From: Nonomuraea purpurea
Lineage (GTDB): Bacteria > Actinomycetota > Actinomycetes > Streptosporangiales > Streptosporangiaceae
Direction: 5' to 3'
Assembly (NCBI RefSeq): GCF_042650645.1
Contig: NZ_JBHSBI010000003.1
Location: 310,001 to 374,000 of the forward strand
Length of the DNA: 64,000 nt
The position numbers and the translations under genes were made by a program. Below the pieces are notes generated by a model. The model made no database searches, had not been told where the DNA came from, and was given only the letters and a program-made list of their open reading frames with translations. Below, in pieces: positions 42,686 through 50,694 of the stretch (positions within the stretch are counted from its first letter, which is position 1; each line of letters begins with the position of its first letter).

Positions 42686-43846
42686 TCAGCCGCTCCGGCG
42701 GGCCTGGGCGATCAGCTCGTCCAGGCCGGCCGCCAGGGCGGCGGGCGACGGCAGCGCCGCGTTCTCCTGCGCCAGTCTGGCGGCTCCCTCCTTGAAGGAG
42801 GGGGCCGCCAGTACCTTTTCCGCCGCCGTGCGGAACGTCCCCGCGTCGGCCTCGGCGTAGGTCATCCAGGTGGCGGCGCCCGCCGCGGACATGCGCTCGG
42901 CGTACTCGGGCTCGTCGGTGTGCGAGGGCACCACGACCATCGGCACCCCGGCCGTGAGCGCGGTCATCAGCGTGCCCGCGCCGCCGCCGTTGACCACGGC
43001 GGAGCAGGAGGGCAGCAGCAGGTTCAGCGGCACCTGCTCGGCCACCCGCACGTGCGGCGGCAGCGTGTCCGGCAGCAGGCCGCGCTGGCTGGGCGCGATC
43101 GCGGCCACGACCTCGACGGGCAGGTCCCGCAGGCCCTCGATGGCCTGGGTGATGGGGTGCAGGTTGTCGGTGATCTGCGAGAACATGTGGCCCCACGTGA
43201 CGCAGACGCGCGGACGCTGCGGCGCGGGGACGAGCCAGGGCGGCAGCGCGGCGGAGCCGTTGAAGGGCACGTAGCGCATCCAGGCGCGGTTGACGTCGTC
43301 GGGCTCGGTGAGGCTGGGCGGGCAGGGCGTCAGCGTCAGGTCGCCCAGGGGGTCCACGCCGGTGAGGCCGTAGCGGGCGCACAGGTCGTCCAGGAACGGG
43401 CGGTCGAAGGCGCGGCGGGGGTAGTTGGTGTCGATGCCCCAGGTGTGCCGGATGGCCGGGACGCCCACGCTGTGGGCGGCGACGAGGCCGGCGTAGCCTC
43501 GGGCCTCGAAGACCACGGCGTCGGGGCGCCAGGCGCGGGCGAGGTCGATGAGGTCGTCGGCGGCCGCCGCGGCGATGCCGGTGAACATCTTCATCGACCG
43601 CTCCAGGCGCATGCGCCGGCGGTCGCCTTCGGCCTCCGGTTCGAGTCCGACGCCCTGCCAGAAGGTGCGCAGGTCGACGTCGTGGCCGACGGCGACGGCG
43701 GGCAGGCCGGTGGCCGTGACCGTGGCGGTGAAGCCCGGCTCGCAGGCCACCCGTACCTCGTGGCCCGCGCAGCGCAGGGCCCAGGCGAACGGCACGACCG
43801 GGTAGAAGTGGGCCGCTGTCGCGATGGTGGAAATGAGGATCCGCAT
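42686..43846 (-). CDS. Glycosyltransferase 1 (GT1, EryCIII-like)
   Basis: 386 residues from ATG 43846. GT-B fold: N-terminal MRILISTIATAAHFYPVVPFAWAL acceptor domain and C-terminal VVNGGGAGTLMTALTAGVPMVVVP nucleotide-sugar motif. The usual catalytic-site His of HGG(A/S)GT is Asn here (NGGGAGT). Transfers a deoxysugar to the aglycone or to another sugar. Its own SARP promoter directly abuts the ATG, implying a leaderless mRNA. Confidence 0.92.
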   Translation of the reverse strand: MRILISTIATAAHFYPVVPFAWALRCAGHEVRVACEPGFTATVTATGLPAVAVGHDVDLRTFWQGVGLEPEAEGDRRRMRLERSMKMFTGIAAAAADDLIDLARAWRPDAVVFEARGYAGLVAAHSVGVPAIRHTWGIDTNYPRRAFDRPFLDDLCARYGLTGVDPLGDLTLTPCPPSLTEPDDVNRAWMRYVPFNGSAALPPWLVPAPQRPRVCVTWGHMFSQITDNLHPITQAIEGLRDLPVEVVAAIAPSQRGLLPDTLPPHVRVAEQVPLNLLLPSCSAVVNGGGAGTLMTALTAGVPMVVVPSHTDEPEYAERMSAAGAATWMTYAEADAGTFRTAAEKVLAAPSFKEGAARLAQENAALPSPAALAAGLDELIAQARRSG

Positions 43847-43852
43847 GCGCGC

Positions 43853-43895
43853 AGGCTGCTCCCGCGCGGTGGAGCCTCGGTGGACACGCGCTGGA
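43853..43895 (-). promoter_or_regulatory. SARP-type promoter of glycosyltransferase 1, leaderless
   Basis: Minus strand: TCCAGCG (43889-43895), TCCACCG (43878-43884), TCCACCG (43867-43873), 8 bp, CAGCCT (43853-43858). The -10 ends 6 bp before the ATG at 43846, so transcription should begin at or next to the start codon. Confidence 0.85.
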
Positions 43896-43920
43896 CCATC
43901 GGCGGGGCCCCGCAAACGCC

Positions 43921-43953
43921 AAGCGGGCCGACGCTTCGCGCATCGGCCCGCTT
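43921..43953 (-). terminator. Hairpin between the two glycosyltransferase genes
   Basis: AAGCGGGCCGA (43921-43931) and its complement (43943-43953) form a perfect 11-bp stem with an 11-nt loop, downstream of glycosyltransferase 2 and upstream of the promoter of glycosyltransferase 1. Likely ends the upstream operon. Confidence 0.65.
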
Positions 43954-44030
43954 TCGGTGGGTGGCGTCGACCTTTCGGTGGGTGGCGTCGGCCTCGTGGG
44001 AAGTATCGGCCTTCGGTGACTGGTGTCGGC
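43951..44030 (+). repeat. Short direct repeats, 21-bp unit
   Basis: CTTTCGGTGGGTGGCGTCG occurs at 43951-43969 and again at 43972-43990 without mismatch; a degenerate third copy (CTTCGGTGACTGGTGTCGG) lies near 44011-44029. The stretch is non-coding, past the stop of glycosyltransferase 2. Confidence 0.85.
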
Positions 44031-44069
44031 CCGCATTCGTGGGAAATGGCGCCCGGCGGCTTCGCGGGA

Positions 44070-45242
44070 TCAGCCTGGGGCGGTCTGGAGGGTGCGGCCT
44101 GCGGCGAGCTCTTCCATGAGCGGGACCACGGCGGCGGGGGCGGGCCGGTCGGCGATCTCCTGGCGCAGGCGGAGCACCGCCTCCTTGGTCCGCTCGTCGT
44201 GCAGCAGCCGGTGCGCGTGCTCACGCAGCTCGGCGGGGCCCGCGTCGTCGGGGGCCAGGTGCGCGGCCACGCCGGCGCGGACCAGCCGGGTGGCGTGCGC
44301 GTCGTGGTCGGGAAGCTGGGGCACCAGAAGCTGCGGCAGCCCGGCGGCCAGGCCGGTCAGCGACGTGCCCGCGCCGCCGTGCGCGACCAGCAGGTCGCAG
44401 GAGGGCAGCAGCGCGTGCAGCGGCGCACCCTCCACGACCCGCACCCCGTCGGGCAGGAACCCGAGGAGCGGGCGCTGCGCGGCGGTCACCGCGACGACCA
44501 CCTCGAGGTCCGGCGCCGCCAGCGCCCTGGCGACCTCTCCGGCCAGAAAGCGGCGCGCGTGCACGCGGGCCATGGTGGTGCCCCAGGTCACGCAGACGCG
44601 GGGCTTGACGGCCGGGCCGAGGAACGGGGCCGCGCCGGACCCGTTGTACGGCACGTACCTGATGGGCGTCGGCCGGTAGTCCACCTCCACCTGCACGCCC
44701 GAGGGGAAGGGGTCGATCGTGGCCGCGCCCATCGGGTCCAGGTCGTCCAGCCCGTGCCGCTCCCCCATCGGGGCCAGCAGCTCAGGCAGGAAGCGGCGGG
44801 CGCGGTGGACGAGGTCGGCCCCGTACAGGTGGCGGACGGCGGGCACCCCCGCCACGGCCGCCGCGACCGGGCCCGCCCAGGCCGTCGGGTCGTGGACGAC
44901 CAGCGCCGGCCGCCATTCGCGCACCAGCCGCACCAGGTCGTCGACCATGGCCTCGGCGTTGGCCTGGAACATGCGCAGCGCGCGCGGGGCGCGCCCGTTC
45001 GACGGCGTCGCGGCCGGGGTGCCGAAGCGCCGGGTCGGCAGCGCGTAGCCGCGGACCATGTCCACGGAGTCCACGTCCGCGCCGACCTGGGCGCACGGCA
45101 GGCCGGTCCGCTCAGCGGCCGGCACCAGGGACGGCTGGCAGGCCACCAGCACCTCGTGCCCGGCCGCGCGCATCGCCCAGGCCAGGGGAACCATGGCGTA
45201 CAGATGGGATGGCCACGCCCAGGCCGTGAAGAGCACCCGCAC
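44070..45242 (-). CDS. Glycosyltransferase 2 (GT1 family)
   Basis: 390 residues, GT-B fold. MRVLFTAWAWPSHLYAMVPLAWAMR start and VAHGGAGTSLTGLAAGLPQLLVPQ donor motif with the conserved His. Only moderately similar to glycosyltransferase 1, so a second sugar or site is likely. Last gene of the FAD-monooxygenase operon. Confidence 0.93.
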   Translation of the reverse strand: MRVLFTAWAWPSHLYAMVPLAWAMRAAGHEVLVACQPSLVPAAERTGLPCAQVGADVDSVDMVRGYALPTRRFGTPAATPSNGRAPRALRMFQANAEAMVDDLVRLVREWRPALVVHDPTAWAGPVAAAVAGVPAVRHLYGADLVHRARRFLPELLAPMGERHGLDDLDPMGAATIDPFPSGVQVEVDYRPTPIRYVPYNGSGAAPFLGPAVKPRVCVTWGTTMARVHARRFLAGEVARALAAPDLEVVVAVTAAQRPLLGFLPDGVRVVEGAPLHALLPSCDLLVAHGGAGTSLTGLAAGLPQLLVPQLPDHDAHATRLVRAGVAAHLAPDDAGPAELREHAHRLLHDERTKEAVLRLRQEIADRPAPAAVVPLMEELAAGRTLQTAPG

Positions 45243-45257
45243 CGCTCACACCCGCTC

Positions 45258-46097
45258 TCAGTTCAGCGCCGCATCGGCGATCAGGTCGACTTGTCCGGGA
45301 TCGGCCGAGCACGGCAGCAGGATCAGCTCGTCGCAGCCGGCCTCGGCGTAGCCGTGGGCGAGCTCGCGCAGCCGCCCCGGCTCGGTGGCCACGCCGGAGA
45401 CCACCATCGCGGCCTTGTCCCCGACGAAGGCGTAGTAGCCGCTCAGGTAGCCTTCGGCCTGCTCGCGCCCGCCGGGGCCGAGCGCGACGTAGCTGAGCGC
45501 GAGCAGTTTGGGGGCCTCCGTCCGCCCTTGCCGCCGCCACTCGGCGCGCACGCGGGCGGCCAGGTCGGCGTAGCGGGAAACCGAGCTGCCGCCGCCGATC
45601 CAGCCGTCGCCGACTCGGGCGGAGCGGCGCATGGCCGCCGTGGAGTGGCCGCCGATCAGCAGCGGCGGCTGCCGCCTGGGGCTCAGCCCCGGACTGGCCT
45701 CGGACCAGGCCGTGCGCAGCTCCCGTACGACGGTGTCGAGCCGCTTGCCCCGGCCCGCGAACGGGGTGCCGGTGGCGGCGAAGTCGTCCTCGCGGTCGCC
45801 CGAGGCCAGGCCGAGCACGAGCCGCCCGCCGGACAGGTGGTCGAGGGTGGCCACCTGTTTGGCCAGCAGGGCGCTGTCGCGGCAGGCGGCGATGAGGATC
45901 GTGGTGGCCAGCTTGATCCGCTCGGTGACGGCGGCGGCGGCCGTCAGGGCGAGCAGCGACTCGTAGTTGGGGTAGACGATGCGGTCGAGCACGCCGAGGG
46001 TGCTGAAGCCGAGCCGGTCGGCCCTGCGGGCCCACTCCAGCAGCTTGGGCCCCGTCAGGTCCGGCACGGTCGTGGGCAGGGCGAGTCCGATGTCCAT
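45258..46097 (-). CDS. LLM-class flavin/F420-dependent oxidoreductase
   Basis: 279 residues of the luciferase-like TIM-barrel family: MDIGLALPTTVPDLTGP, AAAVTERIKLATTILI, LDHLSGGRLVLGLASG, PPLLIGG. Such enzymes use FMN or F420 for reductions or oxygenations of polyketides. Lies between the FAD monooxygenase and glycosyltransferase 2 in one transcript. Confidence 0.88.
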   Translation of the reverse strand: MDIGLALPTTVPDLTGPKLLEWARRADRLGFSTLGVLDRIVYPNYESLLALTAAAAVTERIKLATTILIAACRDSALLAKQVATLDHLSGGRLVLGLASGDREDDFAATGTPFAGRGKRLDTVVRELRTAWSEASPGLSPRRQPPLLIGGHSTAAMRRSARVGDGWIGGGSSVSRYADLAARVRAEWRRQGRTEAPKLLALSYVALGPGGREQAEGYLSGYYAFVGDKAAMVVSGVATEPGRLRELAHGYAEAGCDELILLPCSADPGQVDLIADAALN

Positions 46098-46111
46098 GTC
46101 GTGCGCCCTTC

Positions 46112-47719
46112 TCAGCCGAGGTCGAGGATCCGGCCGAGCACCTGCCGCAGCGCGCTCTCGGGGTCCGCGGGCGGGGCGTCGGCGCGCCAGGCGACGAAAC
46201 CGTCAGGGCGGACGAGCACCGCGCCCGACGCGCCGACCCCGTACACCTGCGCCCAGCGGCCCTCGGGGTCGGCCAGTTCGGCGCCGCCGACGGTGTGGGC
46301 CTCCAGCCCGATCCCGGCCGCGGCCGACTGCCAGGCGCCGCCGCCGGGGCCCGTGAGCAGCACGGGGCCGGTGCCGAACAGGTCAAGCGTGGACAGCGTG
46401 GCGCCGTCGCGTTCGAGCACGTAGTGCGGGGCCCTGGTGCCGGGCGCGCCGATCAGCTCCGGCTCCAGCGCGACAGGGCCGCCGGTGTCCTCGCCGAGCA
46501 CGGCCGCGGAGTCGTAGCGGTAGCCCAGAATGATCGCGGCGTAGCTGACGGGCTTCTCCTCGCCGTCCGCGGTGCTGGTGCGGTCGCGCATGGTCTTCAT
46601 GGCGAAGTCGATGGTGTGCCCGGCGACGGCGCGGCGCTCCTGCTCGTAGGTGTCCAGCAGGGCGGGGCCCGCGTTGCCGTCCAGGACGGCGGCCAGCTTC
46701 CAGGCGAGGTTGTGCGCGTCCTGCACGCCGGTGGCCGCGCCGAGCGCGCCGGTGGGCGGCATGGCGTGCGCGGCGTCGCCGACCAGGAGCACGCGCCCCT
46801 GGCGGTAGCGGTCGGCGAGCTGGGCGGCGACCTCGTAGCCGAGGACCTTGGCGCCGGTCCGCTCGATCTGCACCTCGATGTTGTCCACGCGCAGGTCGGG
46901 GACGCCGATGGCGGCGCGGATGACCTCGACGCACCAGTCGTCGTCGAAGTCGTCGGCCGAGTGCGCGGCGGGGTCGTAGGGGGTGACGAACACCCAGCGC
47001 GAGCCGTCCAGCGGCATCATGCGGGTGCCTGGCGCGGGCTCGTCGAAGTAGCCGAGGCCGAGGTCCCTGCCGCGCAGCGGGCCGGTGAGGTCGGCCTTGA
47101 AGACCATGCTGACGATGTTCTGCAGCACGCCGGGGCCGGCCACGCCGATGCCGAGCGTGCGCCTGATGGAGCTGCGGCTGCCGTCGGCGGCGATGAGGTA
47201 GCGGGCGCGGATCTGCCGCTCCCTGCCGGTGTCGGCGTCGCGCACGGTCGCCGTCACGCCCTCGCCGTCGTCGTCGAAAGCCACCAGTTCCGTGGAGTAG
47301 CGCACGTCGGCGCCGAACTTCACGGCGTGTTCCGCGACGACCTCCTCCAGCCGGTTCTGGTCGATGGAGCACCAGTCGCAGGGGGTGGCCTCGCTGAGCC
47401 CGGGCGCCTCGTTGCGCATCGGCGTGGAGAACAGCTCGGCGTCGTTGAGCGTCCTGGACCTGATGACGGTCTTGGTGCTCAGGTCAGAGGTCAGCGATTG
47501 GGCGGCGATGATCGTCTCTTCCAGGCCGACAGAACGGTAGACCTCGACGGTGCGCGGATTGATCACCCGCGCCCTGGGGTGGCGCAGCGTGCTGGGCTTG
47601 CGCTCGACGAGCGTCACCCGCACTCCGTACCGGGCCAGGAAGAGGGCTGCGGACAGGCCGACGACCGCCCCGCCGGCGATCAGCACCTGGGTGTCTTCGT
47701 GTGGCATGGGTGGGCTCAT
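46112..47719 (-). CDS. FAD-dependent aromatic hydroxylase (PgaE/RdmE-like)
   Basis: About 535 residues from ATG 47719; ATG 47707 is possible. FAD-binding start VLIAGGAVVGLSAALFLARYG (central Gly of GxGxxG is Ala, as in several tailoring hydroxylases), the GD motif LLVGDAAHAMPPTGALGAATG and a thioredoxin-like C-terminal domain ending at LGRILDLG. Family members hydroxylate or oxidatively open rings of angucyclines, anthracyclines and pentangular polyphenols. Confidence 0.92.
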   Translation of the reverse strand: MSPPMPHEDTQVLIAGGAVVGLSAALFLARYGVRVTLVERKPSTLRHPRARVINPRTVEVYRSVGLEETIIAAQSLTSDLSTKTVIRSRTLNDAELFSTPMRNEAPGLSEATPCDWCSIDQNRLEEVVAEHAVKFGADVRYSTELVAFDDDGEGVTATVRDADTGRERQIRARYLIAADGSRSSIRRTLGIGVAGPGVLQNIVSMVFKADLTGPLRGRDLGLGYFDEPAPGTRMMPLDGSRWVFVTPYDPAAHSADDFDDDWCVEVIRAAIGVPDLRVDNIEVQIERTGAKVLGYEVAAQLADRYRQGRVLLVGDAAHAMPPTGALGAATGVQDAHNLAWKLAAVLDGNAGPALLDTYEQERRAVAGHTIDFAMKTMRDRTSTADGEEKPVSYAAIILGYRYDSAAVLGEDTGGPVALEPELIGAPGTRAPHYVLERDGATLSTLDLFGTGPVLLTGPGGGAWQSAAAGIGLEAHTVGGAELADPEGRWAQVYGVGASGAVLVRPDGFVAWRADAPPADPESALRQVLGRILDLG

Positions 47720-47753
47720 CCCTTCGTAGTCGGCACAGAGGCCCCGCCGTACC

Positions 47754-47796
47754 AGGGAGCAGTGCGGGCGTCGCGCGGCGCTGGACGCCCGGTCGA
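47754..47796 (-). promoter_or_regulatory. Possible SARP-type promoter of the FAD monooxygenase operon
   Basis: Minus strand heptamers TCGACCG (47790-47796), TCCAGCG (47779-47785) and GCGACGC (47768-47774) are 11 bp apart; 8 bp further lies CTCCCT, which only partly fits the CANNNT -10 seen at the other sites. Tentative. Confidence 0.4.
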
Positions 47797-47857
47797 GTTC
47801 CGCTCCATCCCCCGTCCGTCCCAGGTCCAGCGCGCCTCGAAGCCGACCCACCACCAT
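47793..47857 (+). promoter_or_regulatory. SARP-type promoter with five heptamers, LLM operon
   Basis: TCGAGTT (47793), TCCATCC (47804), TCCGTCC (47815), TCCAGCG (47826) and TCGAAGC (47837), all at 11-bp steps, then 8 bp and CACCAT (47852-47857). The longest array in the cluster. The first heptamer overlaps the opposite-strand site by a few bases. Confidence 0.8.
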
Positions 47858-47894
47858 GACCGCGACGATCGGATCCGAGAGAGCGGGGCTTGCC

Positions 47895-48920
47895 ATGCGA
47901 TTGGGGATCAACGTCCCCCTGAACGACATCGATCTTGTTGTGGAGGCGGAGCGTCACGGGTTCGAGGTGGCGTTCGTGCCGGAGGGGTTCCGCTCGGACG
48001 CGGCCAGCGCGCTGGGGTACATCGCGGCCAGGACCACACGCATCCACGTGGCCTCCGGGGTGTTCCAGATCCCCGCGCGGAGCGCGGCCATGACCGTGAT
48101 GACGGCGGCCACGCTGGACGGCCTGTCCGGCGGCCGGTTCCGGCTCGGCCTCGGCATCTCCAACGCCTTCGTCACCGAGGGCTGGCACGGCACGCCGTTC
48201 GGCCGCCCGCTGGCCAGGACGCGCGAGTACGTCGCGGTCGTCCGGGCCGCACTCGACGGCCGGCAGGTCGACCACCAGGGCGAGCACCTGCGGGTGCCGC
48301 TGCCGGGCGGGCGGGGCACGGGCTTCCGCCTGCACGCCTCGCTGATCAGCCCGCGCATCCCGATCTACCTGGCCGCCGTCGGCGAGCGCGGGCTGCGGCT
48401 GGCCGGCGAGATCGCCGACGGCTGGTTCGGCGTCTTCTGCTCGCCGGAACGGGTGGCCGAGGCGGTCGGGCACCTGGAGGCGGGACGGCGCAGCGGCGAG
48501 GCGAAGGATGAGCCTTTCGAGGTGATCCCCTCGGTCCCGATCGCCGTGGAGGAGGACCTGGAGGCCGCCGCCGTGCCCGTCAAGCACCACGTGGCGCGCT
48601 TCGTCAGCCTCGGGCACCGCTCCGACAACTTCTACTTCCGCCTTCTGGAGCGGCTGGGCCACGGCGAGGCCGCGGTGGAGATCCAGGAGCGGGCCAAGGC
48701 GGGTGACGCCGCGGGCGCCGCCGCGGCGGTGCCGTTCGAGTTCGTCGACAGCACCTCGTTGCTGGGGCCGCCGGACCGGATCGCGGAGCGGATGTCCGCC
48801 TACGCGCGGGCCGGCGTCACCACGATCGCCCTGTCCCCGGTCGGCTCCGACCCGGCGGCACGGCGCAAATCCCTCCAGGTCGCCGCGGAGGCGGCCGACC
48901 TGGTCAGTCCCGGCCGATGA
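47895..48920 (+). CDS. LLM-class F420-dependent oxidoreductase
   Basis: 341 residues. MRLGINVPLND start, GLSGGRFRLGLGISN and ISPRIPIYLAAVGERGLRLAGEIADGW are typical of F420-binding LLM reductases. Choice of ATG 47895 is supported by family start and by an upstream G-rich site. Probably a tailoring reductase; the ATGA overlap ties it to the next gene. Confidence 0.88.
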   Translation: MRLGINVPLNDIDLVVEAERHGFEVAFVPEGFRSDAASALGYIAARTTRIHVASGVFQIPARSAAMTVMTAATLDGLSGGRFRLGLGISNAFVTEGWHGTPFGRPLARTREYVAVVRAALDGRQVDHQGEHLRVPLPGGRGTGFRLHASLISPRIPIYLAAVGERGLRLAGEIADGWFGVFCSPERVAEAVGHLEAGRRSGEAKDEPFEVIPSVPIAVEEDLEAAAVPVKHHVARFVSLGHRSDNFYFRLLERLGHGEAAVEIQERAKAGDAAGAAAAVPFEFVDSTSLLGPPDRIAERMSAYARAGVTTIALSPVGSDPAARRKSLQVAAEAADLVSPGR

Positions 48921-48943
48921 ACGGCCCAATTCAGGGAGGAACC

Positions 48944-49429
48944 ATGGTGGACAAGGGCGGCAAGGGGGCCGGGCTCGGCCGGCGGGTGGCGCTGGTGGCC
49001 GCGGCGGGGGCGCTCGCGCTCGGCTCGGTCGCCGGCCTGGCCGGTTCGGCCAGCGGCGACACCCAGCGGCTGCGCACCCCGGTGGGCACGTGGGCCGTGG
49101 ACATCAAGTTCGCGTCCAGCCCGAAGACCGAGCGCGCGCTGTTCGCGCTGCGGCCTGACGGCAGCTTCACGATGACCGACGGCAAGCGGACCGGGCTCGG
49201 CACCTGGCAGCTCACCTCCGGCGGGTTCAAGTACGCCTTCCGGCACTACAACCTCACCGCGGAAGGCGCCTTCGACTGGGAGCTGCGCGGCGTCCAGGAC
49301 GGGCAGCTGACCTCGGCCGACGCCTTCACCTCGACGGGCACCGGCACCTCGGTCGACGCCGAGGGCAACGTCCAGGGTGTCTTCCAGACCCAGGTCACGG
49401 CCAAGCGGTACAGCATCCAGTCCCCGTGA
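48944..49429 (+). CDS. Secreted protein of unknown function within the polyketide cluster
   Basis: 161 residues from ATG 48944 behind GGGAGGAA; ATG 48917 would give an ATGA overlap with the LLM gene instead. Signal peptide (RRVALVAAAGALALGSVAGLAGSASG), then a beta-rich domain (TPVGTWAVDIKFASSP ... FALRPDGSFTMTDGKRTGLGTWQ) like small calycin or DUF-type secreted proteins. An exported protein here could bind or modify the product, but nothing in the sequence proves it. Confidence 0.7.
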   Translation: MVDKGGKGAGLGRRVALVAAAGALALGSVAGLAGSASGDTQRLRTPVGTWAVDIKFASSPKTERALFALRPDGSFTMTDGKRTGLGTWQLTSGGFKYAFRHYNLTAEGAFDWELRGVQDGQLTSADAFTSTGTGTSVDAEGNVQGVFQTQVTAKRYSIQSP

Positions 49430-49436
49430 CAGGCGA

Positions 49437-49474
49437 AAGGGGGCGGTGCCGCGGGTCCGCGGCACCGCCCCCTT
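49437..49474. terminator. Bidirectional hairpin terminator
   Basis: A perfect 17-bp stem (49437-49453 with 49458-49474) and 4-nt loop between the convergent secreted-protein and P450 genes. Confidence 0.9.
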
Positions 49475-49483
49475 ATCGCGTTC

Positions 49484-50683
49484 CTACCAGGTGACGGGCA
49501 GGGTCTCGGGGCGGCCGAAGGCCGTCCCCGTACGCCAGCGCAGCTCCGACTCCGGCACCGCCAGCTCCAGGCCGGGCAGCCGGGTCAGCAGCGTCTCCAT
49601 CACGATCCGCAGCTCGATCCTGCTGAGCTGGGCGCCCAGGCAGTAGTGGATGCCGTGGCCGAAGGTGATGTGGTGGTTCTGCTCCCGCATCGGGTCGTAG
49701 CCGTCCGGGTCGGGGAAGACGCCGGGGTCGCGGTTGGCGGCCGTCGTGACCGGCAGCACCGCCTCGCCCGCCTTGATGAGCGCGCCGCCGAGCTCGACGT
49801 CCTCGGTGGCGATGCGCAGCGCGCCCACGCCGCCGCCGGCCTGCGACAACCGCAGCAGTTCCTCGCCCGCCTGCGGCAGCAGTTCGGGTTTGTCGCGCAG
49901 CGTGCGCATGTGCTCGGGGTGGCGCAGCAGCCGCAGCATCACGTGCGTCATCCCGGCGGTGGTGGCGTGGTAGCCGGCGCCGAGCAGCGTGAACCCGAAG
50001 GCCACCAGCTCCTCTTCCGACAGCCGGTCGCCCTCGTCCCTGGCGTTGATCAGCACCATGAGCAGGTCGTCGGACGGCCGGGTGCGCTTGGCCTCGATCA
50101 ACTCGGCCAGGTAGCCGTTGAGCCGGTCGCGGGCCTCGATGACCTCCTCGCGGCGGCCGGCGTCGAAGCTGAGCATCAGGTCGGTCCACGTCCTGAACTG
50201 GTCGACCTCCTCATAGGGCACGCCGAGCATCTCGCAGATGACCATGATGGGCAGCGGCTGGGTGATGCCGGCCACGAGGTCGGCGGGCGGGCCCGCTTCT
50301 TCCATGGCCGCCACCAGGTTGCGGGCGATGTCCTCCACGCGCGGGCGCAGCTCCTCCATGCGCCGCACGGAGAAGGCGTGCGACACCAGGCGGCGCAGCC
50401 TGCTGTGCTCGGGCGGGTCCATCACGATGATCGACTTGGCGCCCTTGGCGATCGGGAACACCTTGGGCGCTCCCGGGGCGGTGATGGCCTCCCTGCTGAA
50501 GCGCGGGTCGGCCAGGACGGTGCGTACGTCCTCGTACCGCGTCACCAGCCAGGCCGGGTCACCCGACGGCAGGGTGATGCGGGTGGCGGGGCCGGGCTCG
50601 CGCATCCGGACGTACTCCTGCGGCGGCTCCAGGGGGTCGGCGGCGGCGAAGGGGAAGCTCGGCGGCGGTGCTTGCGTCGTCAT
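49484..50683 (-). CDS. Cytochrome P450 with unusual I-helix
   Basis: 399 residues. Heme ligand Cys348 in FGHGIHYCLG and ExxR at 275-278. The I-helix reads AGYHATT (236-242): the acid of the usual AGx(D/E)T pair is His239 and the following Thr is Ala240. In known P450s (for example EryF, with Ala at the Thr position) such changes go with substrate-assisted oxygen activation. Probably a late tailoring step. Last gene of a three-gene leftward operon. Confidence 0.93.
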   Translation of the reverse strand: MTTQAPPPSFPFAAADPLEPPQEYVRMREPGPATRITLPSGDPAWLVTRYEDVRTVLADPRFSREAITAPGAPKVFPIAKGAKSIIVMDPPEHSRLRRLVSHAFSVRRMEELRPRVEDIARNLVAAMEEAGPPADLVAGITQPLPIMVICEMLGVPYEEVDQFRTWTDLMLSFDAGRREEVIEARDRLNGYLAELIEAKRTRPSDDLLMVLINARDEGDRLSEEELVAFGFTLLGAGYHATTAGMTHVMLRLLRHPEHMRTLRDKPELLPQAGEELLRLSQAGGGVGALRIATEDVELGGALIKAGEAVLPVTTAANRDPGVFPDPDGYDPMREQNHHITFGHGIHYCLGAQLSRIELRIVMETLLTRLPGLELAVPESELRWRTGTAFGRPETLPVTW

Positions 50684-50694
50684 GGTTGTCTCCT

